A program made the translations under genes and the position numbers. The notes beneath the pieces are model-generated. The model worked only from the letters and a program-made list of their open reading frames with translations. It ran no database searches and was not told the origin of the DNA. Source: Proteobacteria bacterium UBA6908 (lineage in GTDB: Bacteria > Pseudomonadota > Gammaproteobacteria > Acidiferrobacterales > UBA6901). Taken from it: a DNA stretch of 9,539 bases. Location: the NCBI GenBank assembly GCA_002451085.1, contig DKBE01000080.1, forward strand, positions 20,491 through 30,029. The letters are read 5' to 3'. Below are positions 1 through 6,801 of this stretch, piece by piece (positions within the stretch are counted from its first letter, which is position 1; each line of letters starts with the position of its first letter).

Positions 1-431
1 GCCCAGGTATCGACCATGGTGCCTTCGTCGACATAGCCGCCGATATTGACATACGAAGGCATCAGCACGGCACTCGGCGCGATGTAGGCGCCCTTGCGTA
101 CCGCTGCCGGGGGCACCACACGGAAGCCGCCATCACGGAAATTCTTGGAGTTGTAGTCGGCGAATTTGGACGGCACCTTGTCCCAATAATTGGTATAGCC
201 ACCCTTGATGAAACTGTTGTCCTCGATCCGGAAATACAGCAACACGGCCTTTTTCAACCATTCATTCACAGCCCACTGGCCGTTTTTCTTTTCGGCCACA
301 CGCACCGTGCCGGCATCCAGCTGGTTGATCGCCTCGTGCACGGCCTCCTTCACGTGGGTGTCGACGTTGCGCGGGGTGATTTGTGCGCGGCGCTCGAAGG
401 CTTCGGTGATAATGGACTGAATGTCGCTCAT
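1..431 (-). CDS. dapD: 2,3,4,5-tetrahydropyridine-2,6-dicarboxylate N-succinyltransferase (DapD), 3' end cut by window edge
   Basis: DapD transfers succinyl from succinyl-CoA to tetrahydrodipicolinate in the cytoplasm, the step before DapC in the succinylase route to meso-diaminopimelate and lysine. The reverse strand encodes 143 complete codons beginning [15 protein letters not shown]; the family is about 270-275 residues, so roughly the first half is visible. The helical N-terminal domain (about 1-100) is followed by the conserved stretch [18 protein letters not shown] (103-120) and the first turns of the left-handed beta-helix hexapeptide repeats ([19 protein letters not shown]). The ATG at 431 is supported by AAGGA seven bases upstream. 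It lies 25 bases after the dapC stop on the same strand, so the two are probably co-transcribed. Identification is confident from motif recognition; the incompleteness is due only to the window edge. Confidence 0.95.
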   Translation of the reverse strand, partial: MSDIQSIITEAFERRAQITPRNVDTHVKEAVHEAINQLDAGTVRVAEKKNGQWAVNEWLKKAVLLYFRIEDNSFIKGGYTNYWDKVPSKFADYNSKNFRDGGFRVVPPAAVRKGAYIAPSAVLMPSYVNIGGYVDEGTMVDTW

Positions 432-438
432 GGGTGGG

Positions 439-443
439 TCCTT
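439..443 (-). promoter_or_regulatory. Ribosome binding site of dapD
   Basis: AAGGA on the reverse strand, seven bases before the ATG at 431, within the 25-base dapC-dapD gap. It fixes the dapD start and shows that dapD has its own translation initiation signal rather than depending on overlap with dapC. Confidence 0.6.
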
Positions 444-456
444 AAGAAGAAGTGTT

Positions 457-1665
457 TCAAGTGAGTGATTCTACATAATTGCGGATACGATGGGCGGCTT
501 CGACGCATTCCGGCAGTGATGCCACCAGTGCCAGGCGCACGTGCCGGGCGCCGGGGTTTTCGCCCTGGGCGTGACGCGAAAGGTATGACCCCGGGAGCAC
601 CAGCACGTTTTCGCGCGCATACAGCTCGCGGGTAAAGGTTTCATCGTCCTGCGGCAACTCCGGCCACAGGTAAAATCCGGCCTCGGGTTTCTCAACCCTC
701 AGGACTGGCTGCAGAATGTCGAGTACGGCAGTGAATTTCGCCCGGTACAGGTCGCGATTGGTGCGCACATGGGTTTCATCATTCCAGGCGGCGATGCTGG
801 CCGCCTGGGTGGGTGGCGGCAAGGCGCACCCCTGGTAGGTGCGGTACTGGAAATACTGTTCGAGCACGGCACCATCGCCGGCGACAAAGCCGGAGCGTAG
901 CCCCGGCAGGTTGGAGCGCTTGGACAGAGAGTGAAATACCAGGCAGCGGCGGTAGTCGTGGATGCCGAGATCGTGCGCCACCTGCAGCAGCCCGGTCGGT
1001 GGGCGGTCCTCGTCGAAATAGATTTCCGAATAGCACTCGTCCGAGGCGATCAGGAAGTCATGTTGCTCGGCCAGCGCCAGCAGCTGCGCAAAGTCTTTAT
1101 GCTGCAACACGGCACCCGTCGGGTTGCCGGGCGAACAGACATACACCAGCTGTACTTGCGCCCAGATTTCCGCCGGTACGCGCGTAAAGTCCATGCGATA
1201 ACCGTTGCCGGCGCTCGTGTTCATAAAGTAAGGTCGTGCACCGGCCAACAGCGCCGCCCCTTCGTAGATCTGGTAGAACGGGTTGGGCGAGATCACGACC
1301 GGCTGATCGCCGTGTGCACGTCGGTCGATCACCGCCTGGGCGATCGAAAACAGCGCCTCGCGCGTACCTGCGCACGGCAGTACATGCCGTTCCGGATCGA
1401 GCGGGGCGCGATTGAGCTGAAAACGGCGGTTGGTCCAGCCCACGATGCTCTCGCGCAACGCCAGACTGCCCTTGGTGACAGGATAGTTCGACAGACCATT
1501 GAGGTTGGCGGTCAAGGCTTCCAGAACGAAGCCGGGTGCGGCATGCTGCGGTTCACCCATCGACAACCGGATGGCAGACTTGCCGGACGGTGGCGTGTGG
1601 CCATGGATCAGCGCAGCCAGCTTCTGGAAGGGATAGGGCTGCAGGGCCGCAAGCCTGGAATTCAT
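457..1665 (-). CDS. dapC: Succinyldiaminopimelate aminotransferase (DapC), PLP-dependent class I/II
   Basis: A 402-residue fold-type I aminotransferase that makes N-succinyl-LL-diaminopimelate from N-succinyl-2-amino-6-ketopimelate with glutamate as amino donor, in the cytoplasm. The start [16 protein letters not shown] is typical of proteobacterial DapC. Visible PLP-site residues are N181 in SPGNPTG, D209 and Y212 in [11 protein letters not shown], the Schiff-base lysine K249 in [16 protein letters not shown] (with R257) and the carboxylate-binding R377 in RHVRLAL. Length is normal and no catalytic residue is missing. The ATG at 1665 has only a weak Shine-Dalgarno sequence, but a good promoter lies just upstream and no better start is visible. 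The next gene downstream is dapD, the preceding step of the same pathway, which supports DapC over a generic aspartate or tyrosine aminotransferase. Confidence 0.93.
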   Translation of the reverse strand: MNSRLAALQPYPFQKLAALIHGHTPPSGKSAIRLSMGEPQHAAPGFVLEALTANLNGLSNYPVTKGSLALRESIVGWTNRRFQLNRAPLDPERHVLPCAGTREALFSIAQAVIDRRAHGDQPVVISPNPFYQIYEGAALLAGARPYFMNTSAGNGYRMDFTRVPAEIWAQVQLVYVCSPGNPTGAVLQHKDFAQLLALAEQHDFLIASDECYSEIYFDEDRPPTGLLQVAHDLGIHDYRRCLVFHSLSKRSNLPGLRSGFVAGDGAVLEQYFQYRTYQGCALPPPTQAASIAAWNDETHVRTNRDLYRAKFTAVLDILQPVLRVEKPEAGFYLWPELPQDDETFTRELYARENVLVLPGSYLSRHAQGENPGARHVRLALVASLPECVEAAHRIRNYVESLT

Positions 1666-1691
1666 AAGTCCGGTCAGGTCGGAAAACGCAA

Positions 1692-1721
1692 ATTATACGG
1701 AATCGGCCGCATGCCAGCCAA
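1692..1721 (-). promoter_or_regulatory. Probable sigma-70 promoter of dapC(-dapD)
   Basis: On the reverse strand a perfect -10 box TATAAT (1692-1697) is preceded by TTGGCT (1716-1721, four of six matches to the -35 consensus) with an 18-base spacer. Transcription would start near 1685, giving a leader of about 20 bases before the dapC ATG. The -35 element lies inside the first codons of the divergent transporter gene. The -10 match is strong; the -35 assignment is weaker. Confidence 0.55.
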
Positions 1722-2610
1722 CGCACCCCACCGCCTGTTGCCCGTTGCCAGCATTCTGCTCGGTGCCAGTCTGTGGGGCGTGATCTGGTACCCGATGCGC
1801 CTGCTCGAGGCTGGTGGCCTTTCAGGGCTGTGGCTGAGCCTCATTCTGTATGCCAGCGCGTTCATTGCCAGCCTGCCGGTCACCTGGTTGGCGTTAGCAG
1901 AAATCCGCCAACGTCCGACATTGCTCTTGCTGCTGATGCTGGCTGCCGGATGGACCAATATTGCCTTCATCGAAGCAGTGTTGACCGGCAATATTCTCCG
2001 AGTGCTGCTGCTGTTCTATCTGTCGCCGCTGTGGGCCGTGCTGCTGGGACGACTGGTGCTGCGCGAGATTCTGTCGCGCCAGGCATTGTTCAGCCTGCTG
2101 CTGGCCATGAGTGGTGCATTGGTGATGCTGTGGAATCCACAGGTCGGGGTACCGTGGCCACATGACCTGGCTGACTGGCTGGCACTGTCGTCCGGTCTTG
2201 CGTTTGCCGTGTCGAACGTGCTGGTGCGCAAAATGGAGGACATCACGGTCCCCGCCAAGGCCGCCAGCGTGTGGGCCGGCGTGGTGCTGATGGCGCTCGT
2301 GATCATCCCGTTCCTGAAACTTGAGGCACCACACATCTCAGCTGGTGTATTCACCGGCGCCGTGGCGCTTGGGTTGTTTGGCATACTGTTGATGACGGTG
2401 CTGGTGCAATACGGTGTAAGCCATTTGCCGGTGCACCGCTCGGCCGTACTCGCCTTGATCGAACTGGTGGCTGGGGCGCTTTCCCAACAACTGCTGACGG
2501 ATGAAGTCGTGACCGCGCGTGAATGGACTGGCGGGGTGCTGATACTGGTGGGCGCCTGGCTCAGCGCGCAGGCGTCAGGTCGTGAACATGTCAACCCAGT
2601 CGCTGTCTAG
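1711..2610 (+). CDS. EamA/DMT-superfamily transporter (ten-helix inner-membrane permease)
   Basis: The 299-residue product is almost wholly hydrophobic. About ten membrane helices can be placed (roughly 12-29, 38-60, 69-89, 98-115, 124-141, 154-173, 183-203, 209-231, 241-262, 272-288), arranged as the two five-helix EamA repeats of the drug/metabolite transporter superfamily. The end of each repeat shows the usual pattern: SPLWAVLLGRLVLREILS in the first and LIELVAGALSQQLLTDEV followed by GGVLILVGAWLS in the second. Such proteins export amino acids, metabolites or drugs; the substrate cannot be read from sequence. The frame stays open upstream to 931, but that part is antisense to dapC, so the ATG at 1711 (GGAA about nine bases upstream) is the sensible start and gives the normal family length. 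It is divergent from dapC and convergent with the following gene, so it is probably monocistronic. Confidence 0.88.
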   Translation: MPANAPHRLLPVASILLGASLWGVIWYPMRLLEAGGLSGLWLSLILYASAFIASLPVTWLALAEIRQRPTLLLLLMLAAGWTNIAFIEAVLTGNILRVLLLFYLSPLWAVLLGRLVLREILSRQALFSLLLAMSGALVMLWNPQVGVPWPHDLADWLALSSGLAFAVSNVLVRKMEDITVPAKAASVWAGVVLMALVIIPFLKLEAPHISAGVFTGAVALGLFGILLMTVLVQYGVSHLPVHRSAVLALIELVAGALSQQLLTDEVVTAREWTGGVLILVGAWLSAQASGREHVNPVAV

Positions 2611-3141
2611 ATCATTCGGTTTCAATCTTTTCGATGCTGGTGTTGTCGACTTGAATTCGGTGAGGAGCGTATCAATCTCGGCTAACAGGTTGCTGGCATC
2701 GCGGTCGCTGATCAGGTGATCGAATTCCGCCCCCAACTGAGTGGCCTCCTGTTCGATGCGTCGTGCACGCGCCGTCACCCGAGCGGTCACGTCCGAGTCA
2801 AGAAACGATCGGTCGCCGCGGGACAGGGCCTGATGTAAACGCATGGCTTCCTGGGCCTCGGCATTCGAAATGAAATTGGCCAGTGCCACATAGGCGGATC
2901 GCAGCTCGCTGACCAGTGTCGGTCCGCTCCAGCCGGACGGCGAGGCGGATGTCGCCAACTTTTTCAAGGCACGCCGGATGATGTCTTTCTTGGCGGGCAA
3001 CAGTGCTTCCGGAACGCCGAAGGGCAGCTGGTCCGCCAGTGTGCGCAAAACTTCCTGGTAGGCACGCACCAATTGCCGGACATTCGTGGTTACGTTTTTC
3101 GAGTGAGACTCGTGCTGTTCCATTTTGTTGTTCTCGGTCAT
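2575..3141 (-). CDS. Conserved-looking hypothetical protein, 188 aa, helical, cytoplasmic
   Basis: I do not recognise this family. The product starts MTENNKMEQHESHSKN, has no signal peptide, no membrane segment and no cysteine, and appears almost wholly alpha-helical. A polar N-terminus (1-18) is followed by helical segments around 19-40, 50-65, 76-106 and 116-143, then a final helix near 148-165 and an acidic tail (KPNDLDSDWVDMFTT). Notable stretches are PAKKDIIRRALKKLA (49-63) and VTARVTARARRIEQEATQL (118-136), amphipathic and coiled-coil-like. It could begin at ATG 3141 or at the ATG at 3123 (MEQHES...); neither has a strong ribosome binding site. Its last 36 bases overlap the end of the convergent transporter gene. 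It lies downstream of pilY1 on the same strand but beyond a probable terminator, so a pilus role should not be assumed. Coding is supported by length, the orderly helical composition and filling of an otherwise empty gap. Confidence 0.68.
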   Translation of the reverse strand: MTENNKMEQHESHSKNVTTNVRQLVRAYQEVLRTLADQLPFGVPEALLPAKKDIIRRALKKLATSASPSGWSGPTLVSELRSAYVALANFISNAEAQEAMRLHQALSRGDRSFLDSDVTARVTARARRIEQEATQLGAEFDHLISDRDASNLLAEIDTLLTEFKSTTPASKRLKPNDLDSDWVDMFTT

Positions 3142-3191
3142 GTCGCCGTGGCGTTTGACGCCGGTTTATCCAGACTGCCGTTTTCATATAA

Positions 3192-3224
3192 ACAGGCCCC
3201 GCCGTACATCATGACGAGGCCCGT
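3192..3224 (-). terminator. Probable intrinsic terminator of the pil operon
   Basis: Read on the reverse strand, ACGGGCCTCG pairs with CGGGGCCTGT around a 13-base loop. All ten positions pair if two G-U wobbles are allowed, and the stem runs into TTTATATG. It lies 23 bases beyond the pilY1 stop and before the next leftward gene, the expected place. The U-tract is short, so termination may be partial. Confidence 0.5.
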
Positions 3225-3246
3225 GTATTCGTGCTGGTTCCTTTTC

Positions 3247-6200
3247 CTACTTGTCGATGTTCTGGTGCCAGTAGATGCGGCGCCGCAGGCCCAGCTCGCT
3301 GCTTGGCGGTTCCTGCACGTGCGTTCCCGTGACTACGCCTTCGCGCGGCTGACCATCAATGATGGTCACCACCGGGGTGGGTGAGGGTGGGAAGCCGCCA
3401 CCCGGAATCGTCTGCGACCGGTCACAGGCACCGAGCGTGTCACCGCCATTCGCCGAACATTGCTCTGTGGTGGCAGAACCATCGCCAAAGTTCATGGCGT
3501 ACAATTTTGCTTCGCCGAGATTGTTGCAGGCTCCGCCCGAGACCGATGATGGTCGGTTGGTGCCGAAGAAGACGGTGCCATTCAGGGTGACGGCACCACC
3601 GACCACCTTCTCTCCCGATGCGAGGGTGACATACCAACCGCGCGCCGCGTTCAGGGCAGTACGGGCCGCGAGTTTTTCGGCATCGGTACCCTCCTGAATG
3701 ATATTGCTGGTCGTGTCGTACAACGCCGCTTCGGTGATCGTGGTCCAGGAGGGATCCACGCTCTTGCCCATATTTGTATCCTTGAGCATATAGAAGCGGT
3801 TGGTGATGGTGGTGTCGAACGGGTGTTCGCGGTCGCCGGACCCAATCAGGATCGCGTCGTACGGCTGTGAACCCGATGGCGAGTCGCCATAAATGACGTC
3901 CGGCGCAAACAGGAACTTGCGGGCATTGGCGCCACTCCCGCCCAGTGCGGCAATCTTTTTCACCGTCCAGTTGGCTGTATCGGCGTCGTCGATATCCAGG
4001 CGCCAGATATTGCCGGCGGTGTCGGCCGCATACACGCGGTCAGCGTAGCCATCGAAATCACGATCCAGCACCATCATTTCGGCGGCAATGCTGTGGGTCA
4101 TGGTTGACTTGGTGACATTACCGAGAGTCGCGCCCGAGGGGGCCCGGCCGACTTGCCAGAGGACCGTGCCGTTGGTGGCATCGACCACCATCACACCACG
4201 CCCCATTGTTGGCGTGCCCTGTGGCATGACGTCTTCCTGGGCGGCATCGTAGCCGGCGCCCATGATCAGCACCGGGTTGCTCGTGGCATGAATCTTCGTC
4301 GGTTTGGGGGTCGACCAGGTCTGGCCCAGTTCTCCGTACCCGGTGCTGGCGTTTGACTTCTTCCACATGAAAGTCGGCGCGGTCGGCGTCGAAACATCCA
4401 GTGCATAGAGCAGTCGCCCACCGCGGCGCATGGCCATGAACAGCTGTACCTTGTCACCGTCAGCCGTCACCAGTTTTCCGTCATTGTTGCTGTCGAGCTG
4501 ATAGACGCCGATTGGACCATCCACAAAGTAAGGTTTGGGCGTGGTTATGATGTCGACGTTGTTGTCGCGCAGCCGTTTCAGGTTGCCGAAGAATTCGCTC
4601 GGGACGAAACCCCAGTGTTCAATTCCGCCCTTGCGTGTCCCGGAGGTCAGCTGGCCGCCCTGGACGGCATGGAAAATGCCGTCATTGCCGCCGTAGAACA
4701 CAAAGACATCGTTGTTGTCGCTGTAGCGGTTGTAATTTACAACCGCCGGGCGCGAATGCAGCACATCGCCGTGGATCGAGGCACGCGCATCGGTGAATAC
4801 GGTGTCGACGTTCTCGTCATTTTTGTTGTCCTGGCCGCGCACCCAGTTGATCAAGGCATCCTTCTCGGTGGCATCGGCGGTACCGGTGTTGGCAATGGTG
4901 ATGTTGGCGTTGGTCGTCGTGAACGTTGAGCCCGAAAGTAACGAGCTCGCCGTACAGGTGCCGGTACAGGTATAGAGATTGCGTGCCGCCTGCGAGGTGG
5001 CATAGGTCGTACGCAGCCACTGGGCCGCCGCGCCTTTTTCCACCAGGTCGCCGTCCGGGTTGTCATTGGCGCCGCCATCACCCTTGGGGCTGAATGACCA
5101 GAACGTCGAATTCTCGGTCCAGTAACTCTGCACGTCCGGATTGACGAAGCCGGTGGTTGCATTGGTCACCAGCTTTGCATTCTTGTCCGAAAGTTGCAGG
5201 TTGCCGGTACCGTTCAGGGTCAGCTGATATTCCTTGAGGTTCCCCACCCAGCGCGGAAAGGCGTCGGCATCGGGCCGGAACACACCCATGTAGACCTGGT
5301 TGAGGTATGTGCCGCGTACGTTCACGCTCACCGGCAGGGTCACGGCCGCGAACACACTGTTGACAGCCTGGATCTTGCGCAGAATGCCGGACAAGGCAAG
5401 TTGCAGGGCAGTGGCATCGGCCACTTCGTAGTACACACCCTTGCCCTGGATCGCCATGCTTTCAATCAGTTTGCGTCCGGCCCTGGCCGGGACGGTATTC
5501 TCAGGTCCGGAGCCGGTGTTGATGGCAATACTGTAGGTGACGATGTTCTGACTGCCATCGGTTGAATCATTATTCAGGTCGGTGCCGTACATGAACCGTG
5601 CGTACTCGTCCGACCAGTTGGTCTGGAAATTGTTTGGGTTCAAGGCGATCGGGTCACCGGCGTTCACACCACCGAGCGCGGTCAGCAAGGCCTGGGCATC
5701 GGTGTTTTCGCTGGAATCCGGACCGCCGTTGCCGATGAAAATGATGTAATTGCGCTGGCACTTGTCGGTCGACGGGCTGTTGTATTTGTTGGTCCCGGAG
5801 TTGTAGGCGGCGCTGTCGTACTGGTTACTGTCGACGCCGACATACGGGCTCTTGCCGGCGTAGTACAGGTAAGCCTCGTGCATGGACTTGGCAAACGGCG
5901 CGTTGTTGGTCGTGCTGACGCCGCTGACGCTGGTTTTCATCGCGGTGAGATTGGCGGCCACCCCCATGTCGCGCACATGCGAACGAATATACCCACCCTT
6001 GCCGTTGCCGGAAGGATTGAAAACCTCAAGCCCCATGTTCAGCTTCGGCACATTCGGGTCAGTATTCAGAACGGCATTGAGCACACATTGCTGGGTTTCA
6101 AGTTTCTTGTCGGTGCCACCGCAAGGGTTGGTCATGTTGCCGTTGTTGGCGCCGGCGTTGTCGATGATGATCAGCACGTTGGACTTGCCAGCCGTGGTCG

Positions 6201-6309
6201 TCGGCGGTGGACCGATGAACAGGTCGGTGTCGGCGGCCCGCGCCTGGCCACCAAGGCCACTGAGGAGTACGAGCAACGTGGCGGTGAGCGTGGCAAGCAT
6301 CGAGCGCAT
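3247..6309 (-). CDS. pilY1: Type IV pilus tip protein / adhesin PilY1
   Basis: PilY1 is exported to the pilus tip, primes assembly with the minor pilins and acts in adhesion and surface sensing. Numbered from the ATG at 6309 (1020 residues), the product has a signal peptide of about 25 residues (cleavage after GQARA), a vWA-like domain (about 40-320), a linker and the C-terminal PilY1 beta-propeller domain with the landmark IHGDVLHSRPAVVNYN (from 512) and repeated GGNDG / YALD / WRLD blades. A calcium loop D-R-D-F-D-G-Y-A-D (749-757) matches the family's DxDxDGxxD site; an EF-hand-like loop lies at 606-617. Eight cysteines are present (63, 75, 184, 448, 452, 928, 951, 962). The MIDAS motif is degenerate (D50-N-A-G-A). 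The chosen start has GAGGA eight bases upstream; ATG 6330 (AGGGA, eight bases; its A shared with the pilX stop as TAATG) and ATG 6339 are alternatives. No RGD was seen. Confidence 0.93.
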   Translation of the reverse strand: MRSMLATLTATLLVLLSGLGGQARAADTDLFIGPPPTTTAGKSNVLIIIDNAGANNGNMTNPCGGTDKKLETQQCVLNAVLNTDPNVPKLNMGLEVFNPSGNGKGGYIRSHVRDMGVAANLTAMKTSVSGVSTTNNAPFAKSMHEAYLYYAGKSPYVGVDSNQYDSAAYNSGTNKYNSPSTDKCQRNYIIFIGNGGPDSSENTDAQALLTALGGVNAGDPIALNPNNFQTNWSDEYARFMYGTDLNNDSTDGSQNIVTYSIAINTGSGPENTVPARAGRKLIESMAIQGKGVYYEVADATALQLALSGILRKIQAVNSVFAAVTLPVSVNVRGTYLNQVYMGVFRPDADAFPRWVGNLKEYQLTLNGTGNLQLSDKNAKLVTNATTGFVNPDVQSYWTENSTFWSFSPKGDGGANDNPDGDLVEKGAAAQWLRTTYATSQAARNLYTCTGTCTASSLLSGSTFTTTNANITIANTGTADATEKDALINWVRGQDNKNDENVDTVFTDARASIHGDVLHSRPAVVNYNRYSDNNDVFVFYGGNDGIFHAVQGGQLTSGTRKGGIEHWGFVPSEFFGNLKRLRDNNVDIITTPKPYFVDGPIGVYQLDSNNDGKLVTADGDKVQLFMAMRRGGRLLYALDVSTPTAPTFMWKKSNASTGYGELGQTWSTPKPTKIHATSNPVLIMGAGYDAAQEDVMPQGTPTMGRGVMVVDATNGTVLWQVGRAPSGATLGNVTKSTMTHSIAAEMMVLDRDFDGYADRVYAADTAGNIWRLDIDDADTANWTVKKIAALGGSGANARKFLFAPDVIYGDSPSGSQPYDAILIGSGDREHPFDTTITNRFYMLKDTNMGKSVDPSWTTITEAALYDTTSNIIQEGTDAEKLAARTALNAARGWYVTLASGEKVVGGAVTLNGTVFFGTNRPSSVSGGACNNLGEAKLYAMNFGDGSATTEQCSANGGDTLGACDRSQTIPGGGFPPSPTPVVTIIDGQPREGVVTGTHVQEPPSSELGLRRRIYWHQNIDK

Positions 6310-6329
6310 GGCAGTCATCCTCGTGATCA

Positions 6330-6797
6330 TTACGGGCATCCCTGGTATGGCAACATGTCAATCCGTACACCCTGATTGACCACGACCTTGGCGCCGGTGC
6401 TGGTATTGACGACCGTGGCGCTCATGTCCCAGGTGGTTTGCTGGGGCGCGCTGCTGGCCATGGAGGCGCTATAACCGGCCTTGGGTTTGCTGCTCATGCA
6501 CACTGGCGCGGCCACGGTGACGGTGTAGTCGGTGGCGCCGTCGCGGTTCACGTCAATGGGCACGTTTGCCGCAGCGGGTGTTGTGAAGGTATTCAGGCTG
6601 CTCAGCTTCTTGTCGATGGCGGCCTGGGCGGCAGTCAGTGCCTCGTCCTGCATCTGCATGTTGCCGACGATGCGGATACTGCTGCTGGTCGAGTAGGTGG
6701 CCGAGATCGCGATCATGGTCAGCACGACCAGCATGATCAATGACATCACCAGCGAGATGCCGCGTTGCCGGGAAACGGATGTACAGGTTCTGTTCAT
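6330..6797 (-). CDS. pilX: Minor pilin PilX
   Basis: From ATG 6797 the product is 155 residues. A short basic leader ends SRQRG, where prepilin peptidase PilD would cut after G13, followed by the hydrophobic helix ISLVMSLIMLVVLTMIA. Residue +5 of the mature protein is Met rather than Glu, the usual state of PilX/GspK-type tip pilins, which cap the complex with PilV, PilW and PilY1. The globular part carries D-V-N-R-D-G-A-T-D (82-90), an exact DxNxDGxxD calcium-type loop, and cysteines near the C-terminus (100, 154) that may form a disulfide. An in-frame ATG at 6827 would overlap pilW by 26 bases; 6797 leaves a 4-base gap after the pilW stop and a normal leader length, though its ribosome binding site is weak. 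The TAA stop overlaps a possible pilY1 ATG, suggesting translational coupling. Confidence 0.87.
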   Translation of the reverse strand: MNRTCTSVSRQRGISLVMSLIMLVVLTMIAISATYSTSSSIRIVGNMQMQDEALTAAQAAIDKKLSSLNTFTTPAAANVPIDVNRDGATDYTVTVAAPVCMSSKPKAGYSASMASSAPQQTTWDMSATVVNTSTGAKVVVNQGVRIDMLPYQGCP

Positions 6798-6801
6798 GGC
6801 A

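Noticed and set aside
931..1710. Open frame continuing upstream of the transporter (would give a 559-residue protein)
   Set aside because: It is antisense to most of dapC, whose motifs are unmistakable; the added residues are hydrophilic and unlike any EamA protein. The start at 1711 gives the normal length.
2016..2594. 192-codon leftward frame
   Set aside because: It lies wholly inside the transporter on the opposite strand, and its composition (Ser/Thr/Ala-rich, no motif) is that of a shadow frame.
4952..4971. Short direct repeat GTACAGGT twice, 12 bases apart
   Set aside because: It lies inside pilY1 and encodes the C-T-G-T-C stretch (448-452); most likely incidental codon repetition.
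5878..6379. Two overlapping rightward frames of 165 codons each
   Set aside because: Both are antisense to the start of pilY1, with no ribosome binding site or recognisable domain; GC-rich shadow frames.
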